This document shows positions 36,266 through 47,526 of a stretch of 64,000 bases of DNA, in pieces. The notes under the pieces are model-generated. The model saw only the letters and a list, made by a program, of their open reading frames with translations, was not told the DNA's origin and did no database searches. Within the stretch, counting starts at the first letter, position 1; the number at the start of each line of letters is the position of its first letter. Origin of the DNA: Patagioenas fasciata (taxonomy: Eukaryota; Chordata; Aves; Columbiformes; Columbidae); assembly GCF_037038585.1 (NCBI RefSeq), contig NC_092541.1:877445-941444 (forward strand). Reading direction: 5' to 3'. Made by a program: the position numbers and the translations under genes.

Positions 36266-39200
36266 TTAAGAGAGGCGACCGGAGTCCATTTTTGGAAGTT
36301 TGGCAGGAAAATGACCTTGCAGTTTCATCTCTGGAGCGCGCACACCTGGAGGGCTCTTCTGTAGATCCAGATCTCTGATAGACTGACCCAAAGCCCGGGC
36401 GTTAGTTTTTAAGGCTTCCAGCTGTATCCTGTCATCACCCTCGGAGCTGGGACGGACGTCTGGAATTTTCAGGAGGTCTCCAGCACCGCACGTTGTCTCT
36501 GTGTTACTGGAACTCGTTCGCAGGGCTCGTCTTGGAAGCTCTTCCTTCCCTGAGCTGATCTTCTGAAGTTTCAAAGGGAGCTTGGTTTTCTCTCCTGCAC
36601 CATCAATGCAGTCGAGCGAACAAACCTGTTCTCTTCTGGTCCTGCTGGTATCGCCGGGGCTGCTCAAAGGAGGTGACAGGGATGGGTTTTCTTCTTGCTC
36701 TTTAACGCTGTAAGGAGGAGTTGGGACTTCAAACGTAGCATGGAACTGAGAATAATCGACGTGGAAGAAGCCATCTTCGAGGGACATTACCGGGAGGAAT
36801 CTGTGGCCCCAAAGGACTTCATCTTCTGTATAGGAGGTCCTGGCTTGGCACGTCATTCCTGCAGAACAGAAACAAGAGCACAGCATCGTAATGTGAGCAA
36901 GAAAACAGGCACGTGGAACAAAGATACAAGGTAGAGCTGCTGGAGGGAAATCAGTTGTAGGCTGTAAGGTATCGAATGTATAGATTATAAAATGGAGGGA
37001 TTTTTCCTGGTCAATCTCCCGACAATTCATGGAGCGCCTCTCATTGATTGACTAGATTTTTAGGCAAATATTGGAGTATATATTTCAGACTCACGCCGAG
37101 AAAACAGCTCTTAACAAAAGCAAAACACAAAATGAAGACAGTATTGGCTCTCTAGCAATGACCCTATAGTCCATATGTAAAGCTGCTTCTTGGAAGTCAC
37201 CTTGGGAGCAAGAACCGTTGCTTGGCAGAGATGTGCAGAATTCTCTGGCAAAGATCAGGCACGGGGGAGCCAAAGAGAAATGGGAAATGTAATCTCCCTT
37301 TCCCTCTCAAGGACAGGCGACTTTTTCTCCAAGCAGCATGTCAAGATAGAGCCGTTGGAGACACTGCAGCTGTTTCCATGCTGAGGCACAGGTACCGCTG
37401 GAAGGCTGGCAGGATTTGTCCAAATCCCGGTGCAAACGTGGAACATTGGCAGTATTGCCATGCGTGAACTAACAGCTCAAATGTGTTCTAACCAAGCCAA
37501 CACACCTACAACGGTCTTAACTTTAACCTTACACATGGATCCTCAACGTAGAGCTTCTTCAATAACCCCAGCGCGTTGTCCGAGGTTCACAAACACATTA
37601 AACCCTCGAAAGCCAAGGCCACAAAGCCAAGTGTCACCTGGGCAATGCTGCATCCGCGTTTAAAACCAGCCAAGCAGGGTTTGTGGCCGTGCGGTCTCTG
37701 TTTGCACTGCAAAGCTGGGGTTGTTATTTTGCATTCAATGAAAAGCAGGGCAGACTGCCAGGGATTTGGCAGCTGTTGAAGTCCAGCGCTCCTGTCCACC
37801 GGGCTGAAAACAAAGACTGCAAACCGGATCATGCATATTGTTCTGAATCTTACCGGTGGTCTCAACAATTCCTTCAAGGATGACAACTATTTCGAATTGC
37901 TCGCTTCGCAGTGATCTTTGGGAGAGGCAGAACAGGGGGCTCTTGGAGTTAATTTCGTGGCAGATGGTTAACGGGGACACCAGAAACAGCTGGTCCGCTC
38001 CGGTTCCAAACCCGACGTCCAGTTCACACTGGTCCAGCGGCAGAAACTCGCCCTCCGGCGTCTGTCGGGACTGAAGATGAAAAGGTGATTTAGTGTGCGG
38101 GAAAACAGGAACTCAATGCAATGAAGTTTAAACCTGCCGCTTTCGTGCCATTATTATCTATATATTGGGTCTGGAGTCTTCACATGTAAGCGATGCTAAA
38201 TATTGTCAGGCTACTATATAGGACTCATTTTCACTCTTCTTATCGTGCTGCTACATATCATCATCTACAAACTTTACCATGATATATATATATATATTGA
38301 CAAAAACGTTGGCTACCACACTATGAGCCATTCAGAGTTAGACTGGTGTATTCTATTTACAAAGGTAAATCCTCAGGGCCCCAGTGTTTCCATTGAAACG
38401 CCACATTCACCGCTAAATGTGGCTCCTGTCGCAAGTGCAAAATGTGATAAGACGTATTTCTTCACATTCTTCCAGCGTGACACAAGTAAATGCAACACTG
38501 GCTATCTAATCGGGCACAGGAGTGTAGCGAGCGCAGCTGTCAACAGCCCCGTATAAAGCACAGCGGAAAGAGCACAAATCACACAAAAAAGGCAGAACGT
38601 GCTGAAGAGAAATGTGAGTGAGCTCTGGCACAGCCACCGTAAGTTCACAGGACACATAAAGCACCGATGTTAATTCACAGCCACTAGAAGGGCTGGAACA
38701 GCCTGGTTCAAGAGGCACCTCAAGGAGCTGAGCAGGTTGGGCACGACGATAGCTTGAAATAAATCACGTACTCCTCACTGATTCATTTCTAGTCTATGAA
38801 ACAGCTGTTCAGAAGATGAACAGGTCAAGCAGGTCCATCAAACGTCCCTGCGTTTTCAGCCGCGATCACCTGCGCACCAGCACGGGGCACCAACAGAATT
38901 ATCAGCGGAAACAGCACCAGGCGGTGTGGTTGGTGTCTTAGTGCAAAATAATTCTCCGCCGAATTACCAGTGCTGTAAAACCACGACTGTGGTACCGCTT
39001 TTATTCCGCTTCGACTTGCATTTCATCTTGGGTGACGGAGAGAATTAAATAATTTAAAGGAGGACTTCTGCTAACTCTTAATAGAGAGCAACAAAAACCA
39101 TGGTTTAGCTGGTTTTCTGATTCCTACATGAACTGCTCCATTTTCACTCCTGACAGCTTGTTCCCATATGTATCTATCTATCTATATATATATAGATATA

Positions 39201-40575
39201 TATATATCTCCAACCTCTTTCTGAATCTTAGCAGATTCTCCATTTTAAATGATGTTCTGTAGTGAGAAAAAGGAACAGCTCAGTCGAACATTCTGCACAG
39301 AGCAGGAGGAAATCAGCATTTGGCATTTACCATCGTCCCATCACCCGCTCTGTTATACCTGCTTCTGCAGATTATTAAACTGCCCACAGACCTGCTCCAA
39401 AGAGAGGATTACCATGGAGAATATAGAACGTTTACAGCATTACAATACAATATTTTGACAAGACGTAGCTGCTGGGAGCTGCTGTAATGTGTTGCTTCAT
39501 CTCAGTATGTGCGCACACAGTGTTTTCTTTCCACTCTGCTCCTGCCCGACGCATCCTCAGGAATTCCACGTCTGCCAAACTCGGCTGCCTCCCCGTGATT
39601 TATTTTTGTTATGATCTCCTTTGAATCCCAGTTTTCTCGCATTCTGAATCACACTGACGGCTGTCAGTGATTAATCAATCTAGTGGTGACAATCAACGGG
39701 CCTTTCCACTGAAGCACCCACACAATCCCTCTGAAATGCTTGGGAGACCAGAAACTGCAAGTTAAACCTCCCCAGGTTTCCCCAAAGGGAAGAGGAGGCC
39801 AGGCTTGATTTTTGTCCTGATTTAGCATCACCACAAAATGGGTACAATCAATTTTCTTATTCCCAGCTGTCACCTTGCACGTAGTTGCCTGTGTCACCCC
39901 CCGCGACGAACGTGTCCATCCCGCGCCAGCCCTCACCTTGATCAGCTTGCAGCGGATCTGGGCAGACACCATGTGGCTGTTGCGCAGGTTGCCGACGCGG
40001 AACATGAGGCAGAGCTTGCCGTCCCGCTGCGAGACCACGGCAGCGCGGCTGAACATGAGGGTCTCGGCTCGCTTCTTGGGCTGCGACATCTTGATGAACA
40101 TGCAGCCGATGAGGAACGCGTCGACGATGGAGCCCAGCAACGACTGGAAGAGGAAGAGCACGATGCCCTCGGGGCAGCGCTCGGTGATGTAGCGGTGCCC
40201 GTAGCCGATGGTGGCCTCGGTCTCTATGAAGAAGAGGAAGGCGGAGGGGAAGTTGTAGACGTTGGCCACGCACGGGCTGTAGGCATCGTCGTGCGCCCGG
40301 TGCAGGTCACCTCGCAGGTAGGCGATGCCCCACCACATGGAAGCCATGACCAGCCAGGCGACCGTGTAGGTCAGCAGGAAGATGAGCAGGTTCCAGCGCC
40401 ACTTGAGATCCACCAGCGTGGTGAAGAGGTCGGACAGGTAGCGGCTGCTCTCGCCGCCCAGGTTCCCGTGTTGCACGTTGCAGCGCCCGTTCTTGTCCAC
40501 GAAACGCTGCCGCTCCCTGCGGGCCGGGCCCACCGCCCGGTACTCGTCCCCGAAGCGCCGGTGCACGGCGGCCAT
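36266..40575 (-). CDS. KCNJ3 paralogue (GIRK1-type, Kir3 G-protein-gated inward rectifier); complete CDS, 3 exons
   Basis: Exons are 39937-40575, 37854-38070 and 36266-36858, totalling 1,449 nt (482 aa; human GIRK1 is 501). The first exon gives [11 protein letters not shown], two membrane helices and the pore [16 protein letters not shown] (filter G124-Y125-G126). It also has D152 (rectification site, GIRK1 D173) and [13 protein letters not shown]. Phe116 is the GIRK1-specific pore-helix Phe (F137), where other Kir3 subunits have Ser; it implies work as a heteromer. The middle exon gives [21 protein letters not shown] and [16 protein letters not shown]. The last gives [44 protein letters not shown] and a GIRK1-style tail ending [14 protein letters not shown]. 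Avian KCNJ3 proper is on another chromosome (next to HOXD), so this is a second GIRK1 gene. An odd change is SPLFCLSQ where Kir channels usually have SP-F/L-Y/W-DLS. The first ATG giving the GIRK-like N-terminus is at 40573-40575. Confidence 0.93.
38281..38297. repeat. AT dinucleotide microsatellite in KCNJ3-like intron 1
   Basis: A short run of alternating A and T within an otherwise unremarkable 1.87-kb intron (38071-39936). Confidence 0.85.
39171..39209. repeat. TATC / TA microsatellite in KCNJ3-like intron 1
   Basis: TATC units followed by TA runs with a partial palindrome (TATATATAGATATATATA). Confidence 0.85.
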
Positions 40576-41300
40576 GCTGCCAGCGCGGCGGGGGTGCTGC
40601 GGGGGATCCCCACGGGGGTGGCCGTGGGGTGCCGTGAGCGCCGGGGACGATCGGGGAGGGCAGCGCGGCGAGAGCGGAGCGGAGCGGAGCGGGGCGGCGG
40701 GGCGGAGCTCGGCGGGGGCAGCGCCGGAGGATGCGGAGCACGGGGAGGGGGGGGCGCCGGTGGATTTTTGCTCTAGATCTCTGCGCCCAGACACCCCCGG
40801 GGTCCCCGCTGAGCGAGGACAAGGGGTGGTTTGACTGCTGCCGTTTCACCGGGTAACGGAGCCCGGGCTGCCGGGGTGAGAAAAACAACGGGAGCGGCGC
40901 CGGGAGGCTGCGCTGCGCGCCGGGGGTGCGGAGGGAATCGCCGAAATAGGTCAGCGCTTTCTCAACGCAGCGCTGCAGCTGGAAGCGCTGCTGGCTCCGG
41001 AACAAGGAAAATGTTCGTTTTCCTTCTCATTATTCTGTGAACCTGAGGAGAACACGGGGACGCGGCTGTGCTTCAACGCCGTGCGCGGCCCCGGGCGGGC
41101 GGGAGGCGGCGCAGCGCGGCGCTGAGGGCGCATGACCGACGCTCGGAGTGGGGTTGCGGGGTGGTGAGAACCGGGGAAGCCGCTCCGGGTCCCGCCGGGA
41201 CAGGCGGCAGCACCGCGCGGGCCCGCAGCCGCAGGTAACGGGGCCCGCGGGGCGCGTTTCTGGGCCCGCAGCGGCGGGCCGGGCGGCGCCATGTTGGGGC
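40576..41300. promoter_or_regulatory. CpG island between KCNJ3-like and MPP3, probable divergent promoter
   Basis: This is a very GC- and CpG-rich stretch upstream of the KCNJ3-like start codon (minus) and of a possible MPP3 leader exon (plus). The pair is head to head. A CGCCATGTTGG YY1-like element lies near 41287-41297. A plus-strand donor, GCCGCAG|GTAACG, has its last exonic base at 41234 and could end an untranslated MPP3 exon 1. Start sites are inferred. Confidence 0.6.
41100..41234 (+). other. MPP3: Possible MPP3 non-coding first exon (5' end approximate)
   Basis: MPP3's ATG lies in a small exon preceded by the acceptor TTTCAG|GACTCC (exon from 44167), so an upstream untranslated exon is needed. 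The CpG-island donor at 41234 (CAG|GTAACG) is the best candidate I see. An intermediate untranslated exon is possible near 43,910, where 'tctgtag|GCCCTCAAAC' looks like an acceptor. Confidence 0.4.
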
Positions 41301-41394
41301 CGGGCGGGGCCGGGGTGACGCGGGGTGCGGTGGCGAAGGGCCGGGGGGTGTTGGGTGACAGGGACTTTAAAAAGCCACGAGCATCCTGGCTGGT

Positions 41395-41940
41395 ACCAGC
41401 GCTGGTGTGGCCAGCAGGAGCAGGGCAGTGACCGGGCCTGTGCTGGGACCTGGGGAGCCCAGCCCGCGAATCCTGGGGGCAGTTCTGGGCCCCTCATGGC
41501 AAGAAAGGCCTTGAGGTGCTGGAGCGAGTGGAGAGAAGGGAACGGAGCTGGTGAGGGGCTGGAGCACAAGTGTGATGGGAGCGGCTGAGGGACCTGGGGG
41601 TTCAGCTGGAGAACAGGAGCTGAGGGGAGACCTTCTGATCTCTGAACTGCCTGAAAGGAGCTTGGAGCCAGGGGGGTCGGGCTCTGCTCCCCAGGAACAA
41701 GCGCCAGGAGCAGAGGAAGCGGCCTCAAGTTGCCCAGGGGAGGTTGAGGTTGGATGTGGGAACAATTTCTTCCCCAAAGGGCTGTGGGGCATTGGAACAG
41801 GCTGCCCAGGGCAGTGCTGGAGTCACCATCCCTGGAGGGCTGGACAGACGGACATGAGGTTCTCAGGACACGGGGTGGGTTATGGTTGGACTGGATGATG
41901 TTGAGGGGCTTTTCCGACCAAAATGATTCTGTGATTTGTT
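41395..41940 (+). mobile_element. CR1 LINE 3' portion (about 550 bp)
   Basis: It carries the same blocks as the 31.0-31.4 kb copy in the opposite orientation: 'gcctgaaaggagcttgg'-like, 'caggaacaagcgccaggagc', 'gggcagtgctggagtcacc'. It ends with the canonical 'ttttccgaccaaaatgattc' plus a TCTGTGATT tail. It is the best-preserved CR1 3' end of this subfamily in the window. Confidence 0.9.
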
Positions 41941-44243
41941 CAGGCCATCAGAGCAGGCACCCCTTAGTGCCAGGGCAGGTACAGCACCCAGCAAAAGACC
42001 AGTGCAGTACAATGTGGACACTTTTTGTGCACAGAATGGGGGTGAGCAGAAGTCCTGTGTCATAGCTGCCAGCTGGCGTCCGTTAACGTGCAGCTGCATG
42101 TGCTGACCTGGTCAAGGGGTGATCTGCCGCAAAGACGTTAGAACGGAACTGCCCTCCAAAATGAGATCTGCGATTCTCACCGCTCTATCGGGATTACAGA
42201 AGCTTTGTGTTGTATCAGGCTGTAAACCACACCGGCTTTATTTTCCAAGGTTAATCCCCTTCTTTGACCCCACGAAGAGCATCAGTTCACTTTATTTAAT
42301 CCTTTCCAAATATCAATGGTACTTTTCCTAATCGGGGAACGTGGCTCAAACATCCTACTCAGGAACAGTGGGGCAAGGATACATGTGAAAAATGAATTAT
42401 AGTTTAAAGTAGATACTTTTAAAAAAGGAAAAGTGTATTTGAGCCTTTTCATGATGAGAAGGCAGATCCATGGGTTTGAGCCCCTCTTTCAAAATATCAC
42501 ATGCTGGGGCTGAATTTAACACCTCGAAGGCAGCACTGAGTGTTGATGTGGAACATACTGGTGGCAAATTATTGGGTACGGAATGGTTTTCATTCTTCCG
42601 ACCGTTCATTCCAGTCGGTCCTGGCTGCCAGGGATTTACAGAGCACGGGAGACGCCTCCATCTCGATTGCGGTGCCTGACTTGTCTAATCCTGCTGCTCC
42701 TGAGTTTGCTGCCAGGTTTTTGAGATGTTAAAACACATTTTCCGGATTTTGGTAGGGGATGCTGTTTCACTAGGAGTTTGGAAAATAACTCGGGTTTCCT
42801 TGGGTTTGGCTGTGGGAAGCACACGTTGTTAAAAGACAGAGCACGCCATCAAAGTTCCCTTTCTTGATAATCAGAGACTTTATATATGTGTCAAATGAAA
42901 TACAATAATCAAGGAATCAGAGCAGTTGAATTAATTGTGTGTATATTTCTTTTGGTGTGAAGGGCGTATGGGGGGTGTGAAACGCTTCTTTCTTTGGAGC
43001 AATAGGTAACAATGATGCTTTTCAAAGTTAATTAAATAAATGCGTAGTGTATGTAAGACACTGGAGTACGATCCGTGGATTAGAGTGGAATTTCAGCGGT
43101 TTCAGTTCACTTATTTAGAGAACTCAGTTATGTTTTGATAGCCAGGTGGGCTAATTAAGCACAGCAGTAGAAAATACCGGCTGCAAAACACAAGTGACTA
43201 TTGAGATTGATATTTCGGTGTGTTGTAGAGAAAGCCGTGGATCTAGAACGTGCTGCGCTGGTGTACGCCAGGTTGCCAGGCCGTACGACGGCATTGTCAG
43301 GCAGCTCATCACCTAAAGCTGAATGAGAAAACCATCAAAATATCAGGGATTTATCTACAAGTAGAAACACAAGGAGCATCCTTTATTGCATTTAGCAAAG
43401 AGTTGGAATAGCCCACATTTCTTTTGAATAGTTTTATTTTGCGTGCTGTTCCGGTTGTTTATTTTTCCGCAAGCATTAGCCTGATGAATTTTATGAGGGC
43501 GAACGAGGTTTTTCAATGCACTGGAACACACAAAGTGTTTCATCTTGGACAGGCAATGATGAGCATTGATTTTTCAGTTTGAAATGGAATTGCTCAGGGC
43601 TCATTTGCTCTCGGTGACGAGAAAAAACAGCAATAAAAGGCTCTGATGGGATCTGTGAGCAGCGGCAGGAGCCTGGGTTGTAGCATCCTTACAACTCATG
43701 ACTTGATGCAGTGATGTTCCTGCTACGAGTTGCACGTCTTGTAGCGTGGTTTGCGTCAGGATGCCCAGGGGATGGAAACTCCTTTGAGTTGTGCTTTTAG
43801 GAATCCCCAGGATGTCGCGGGATGTTCCCGCGGGCTCGATTTCTGCGCATATGGTGTCGATCGGTGCCTTTGGACATCCCTGCTGCAGCACAGTTTCATT
43901 TTCTGTAGGCCCTCAAACTATCTGGAGAACAGAACAGGGAAGCATCTGCTCTCTTCAGCATCAGCTTTATCCAAGGTACCATATGTTTATTATATAATGT
44001 AATATTTTTCGTGTCACTACTTGCAATGCAGAGTAACCGCAGGACTCTGCCCGATTCAGGTTCAACTGAACGCATGAGAGAAAGATGTATTAGGAATTTA
44101 TCGTTTTGTACATGATTGCTGTTTCTCCTCTCGTGCTTGAGCTTCTATTATCCCTGCTCGTTTCAGGACTCCCTCTGAATCACAGAAGAAACAACCGTGT
44201 TGATTTAAGTTGAACATTTCCCTCGAGGATTAAGAACCAAGCC
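41941..44243. other. Presumed MPP3 5' UTR intron and leader
   Basis: Unique-looking sequence without a supported coding exon. The last 77 bases (44167-44243) are the untranslated part of the MPP3 start-codon exon. Confidence 0.5.
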
Positions 44244-47200
44244 ATGCCAGTGCTTTCGGAAGACTCAGGTAACTGATCTACATGTTTTCAACAGACCGGT
44301 GACTGAAGTCTTAGTGTTTCACAGAGGAAATGAATTCAAATTGGAGTTAAATAAAATAGAATTTAGATAGTTCAATTAGGTTTCTTAGCAATTACCTAAC
44401 AACCTGGGGTTGTAGCTGGGCTTGCATCAGTGGGGCAGCACTCTGGAGCTGGTGAGGGCTGGGAGGCCTCCCACACCCCTGGGGTGAAATGGGTGTGCTC
44501 GGCTCGCCCTCTGAAATGCCTGCACACCAATGTGTAGAGTCCTGCATCTGGGCAGGAACAACCCCAGGTTCCAGTGTAAGTTGGGGAATGAGCTATTAGA
44601 GAGCAGTGTAGGGGAAAGGGAGCTGGGGGTCCTGGGGACAGCAGGGTGAGCATGAGCCAGCACTGGGCCCTTGTGGCCAGGAAGCCAATGGGACCTGGGG
44701 TGGGTTAGAAGGGGGTGGTCAGTAGGTCAGAGAGGTTCTCCTGCCCCTCTGCTCTGCCCTGGGGAGACCACCCCTGGAATATTGTGTCCAGTTGTGGCCC
44801 CTCAGTTCCAGAAGGACAGGGAACTGCTGGAGAGAGTCCAGCGCAGCCACCAAGATGCTGGAGGGAGTGGAGCATCTGCCGTGTGAGGAAAGGCTGAGGG
44901 AGCTGGAGCTCTGGAGCTGGAGAAGAGGAGGCTGAGGGGGGACTCATTCACATTTACAGATATCTAAAGGGGCAGTGTCAGGAGGATGGAGCCAGGCTCT
45001 TCTCGGGGACAACCAGTGATAGGACAAGGGGCAGTGGGTTCAAAATGGAACACAAGAGGTTCCACTTAAATTTGAGAAGAAACTTCTTGATGGTGAGGGT
45101 GTCAGAGCCTGGCCCAGGCTGCCCAGGGAGGTTGTGGAGTCTCCTTCTCTGCAGACATTCAAACCCGCCTGGACCCCTTCCTGTGGAACCTCAGCTGGGT
45201 GTTCCTGCTCCGGGGGGATTGCACTGGATGAGCTTCCCAGGTCTTTCTTTTGGCTTAAAGTGATTCCATTCAAGCACAGATAAGCACAAATCTTTCTGCA
45301 AAATTAATGGTCACCAAGGTGGTACCCAAGTAAATGTAGCTGATGCTCAGTCTGCAAGAGAAGGTCCCGTGAGACGTGCTGGCTACAAAGCTTCATCCTG
45401 GTTTGAATTTAAATTTAGGATTGCACGAAACTTTGGCCCTTTTGACATCTCAGCTGACACCTGATTCGAATCATAAAGAGGAGATGGGATTTCTTAGAGA
45501 TGTCTTCAGTGAGAAGAGTCTCAGCTACCTGATGAAGGTAAAAGTTCATTTATGAACGTACCTTTTCCTTACCGGTTACTTCTTCTCTCTTCCCTTGATT
45601 TATCAACTCTTTACTTTGCCAAAGCTTTTTGTGTTTGCTTAGAATTCTGTGCTGACCCGAGCATGGATTTATGAAGAACATTCAAACGTTGGTTGATATT
45701 TAACATATTTTGCTTAGAAAAAGCCCGTCTGCCAGAATGCACGTACAGTTCCCCATAGCTAAAAAGCAGCATGAAATGATTTCATTTTTCCCTTAGGCCG
45801 CTGAAGTCTGAACGGATTTTCTGGCTGGCTGGTGCGCGCAAAAAGAAACTAAAAGACTCCTGAACAAAACACAAATAACCCCAAGAGGGGTTGTGTTTCT
45901 GACACTTGTCTCTGAAAAACCGTGTTCATTAAATATAAAGATATCCCCGTGTAGGTATGTTTAGGAGGTTTGGTATCTCCCTGTGGTAATATACCTGAAT
46001 AATCTTTTTCAGATTCATGAAAAACTCCGTCATTATGAAAGACAGAGTCCGACTCCCGTTCTCCATAGCGCAGCAGGGTTAGTTGAAGATGTGAGTACCT
46101 GTTCTTGTCTTGCTCTTGAAATGTGTGTTTAGAGCCTAGGGTCCTGGTTTCTGACCGTACTAGCTAATAAAAATAACACAGATGAAGCAGCTTTCATTTC
46201 TTTTGGGATTCCCGCACTGTGGATTGGGATTGGTTTTTATCTGTGCGCGCTGCTTTGAAGGATGACAGGCGTTTGCAAACACCTGAAACGTTCGCTTGCA
46301 AATGTATGATCTTGCTCCTTTCATTTTGAGGTTGGTAATCGTTATTTTAAAGGTAATAGAAGAGTTGCAGACTGCACCAGTGAATAATGAAGAAAAAGAG
46401 CTACTTCAGCTGTTGTCAACACCACATCTCAGGGTAAAAACCTTTGCTTTCCGTAGTCCACCTCCATTCTGTAGCTTTATGTAGGCCGAGCTTTGTTATC
46501 ACTTGGATTTACTTTAAATATCAATGTATATCAATGCGTAGTTTACATGATGGGTAAGATAATTGCTAAATCTTTTTTGAGCGAATTTATGGTGAGGGTG
46601 GGAAGGGGAAGGTTTAAGTTTATAATGTTGGAAACGTGAGAACTGGAAACTGGATTATTACCCCAATATGCTACATTTTCTTATCTCCTGTATGCAGGCA
46701 ATGCTTGTAGTACATGACACCGTAGCACAGAAGAACTTTGACCCGGTCCTTCCACCTCTGCCCGATAACTTTGCTGATGATTTTGATGAGGAATCGGTGA
46801 AAATTGTTCGGCTCGTGAAAAATAAGGAACCCTTGGTACGTGTAGCATAACCCACCTCTAATCAGAAAACTCAGTAGTGCAAAAGCGTTATTGTGAGAGT
46901 GGACGAGATACTCGAAGGTCAAATAGTCTGCAAAAACTGGGGGTGTTGTGAAGCTGGTAAAATAAAATAAAAAGAAAACTTTGGTAAATAAACCTTGACA
47001 ATTTTGCTTTATTGGCATCAGTTTATAACGGCAGTTAACGTGGGGGACACGATCTCTGAGGAGACTGGATGTGTTGAAGCAATTACGCTTATTATACATA
47101 TTAATTCTCTTTTTTGTAGCCAACATTCAATGAATGTGCATTTGCATGAAAGTCAGTGACTAAGAGTATATGTGCAATACCCGTATGTAAAGATTTAATG

Positions 47201-47435
47201 ACAAGGTACTAATTCTATACAAATGGAAATGGAAGAATTGATTTCCTAAGAAAACCCGGTTGCATTGGGGAAGAAATGTGCTTTTTGTATGTGCCAGTAG
47301 GCAGCAGAAGAGAGCAGTGATTTAGTTCCTGATTAAAGCTTTGCATTGCCAGCGGAGGTAGGAGCAGAAACAAAATCTAAGGACTTGGCTTTCCCTGCTG
47401 TGAAGGTGCTGGCTGTATTGTACAGACGTTCAGAA

Positions 47436-47526
<91 letters not shown>

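Noticed and set aside
40576-40794. Upstream Met (MSGRRDLEQ...) for the KCNJ3-like protein
   Set aside because: The extension is Pro/Arg/Ala-rich CpG-island translation with no similarity to Kir N-termini. The ATG at 40575 starts at the position expected for GIRK1.
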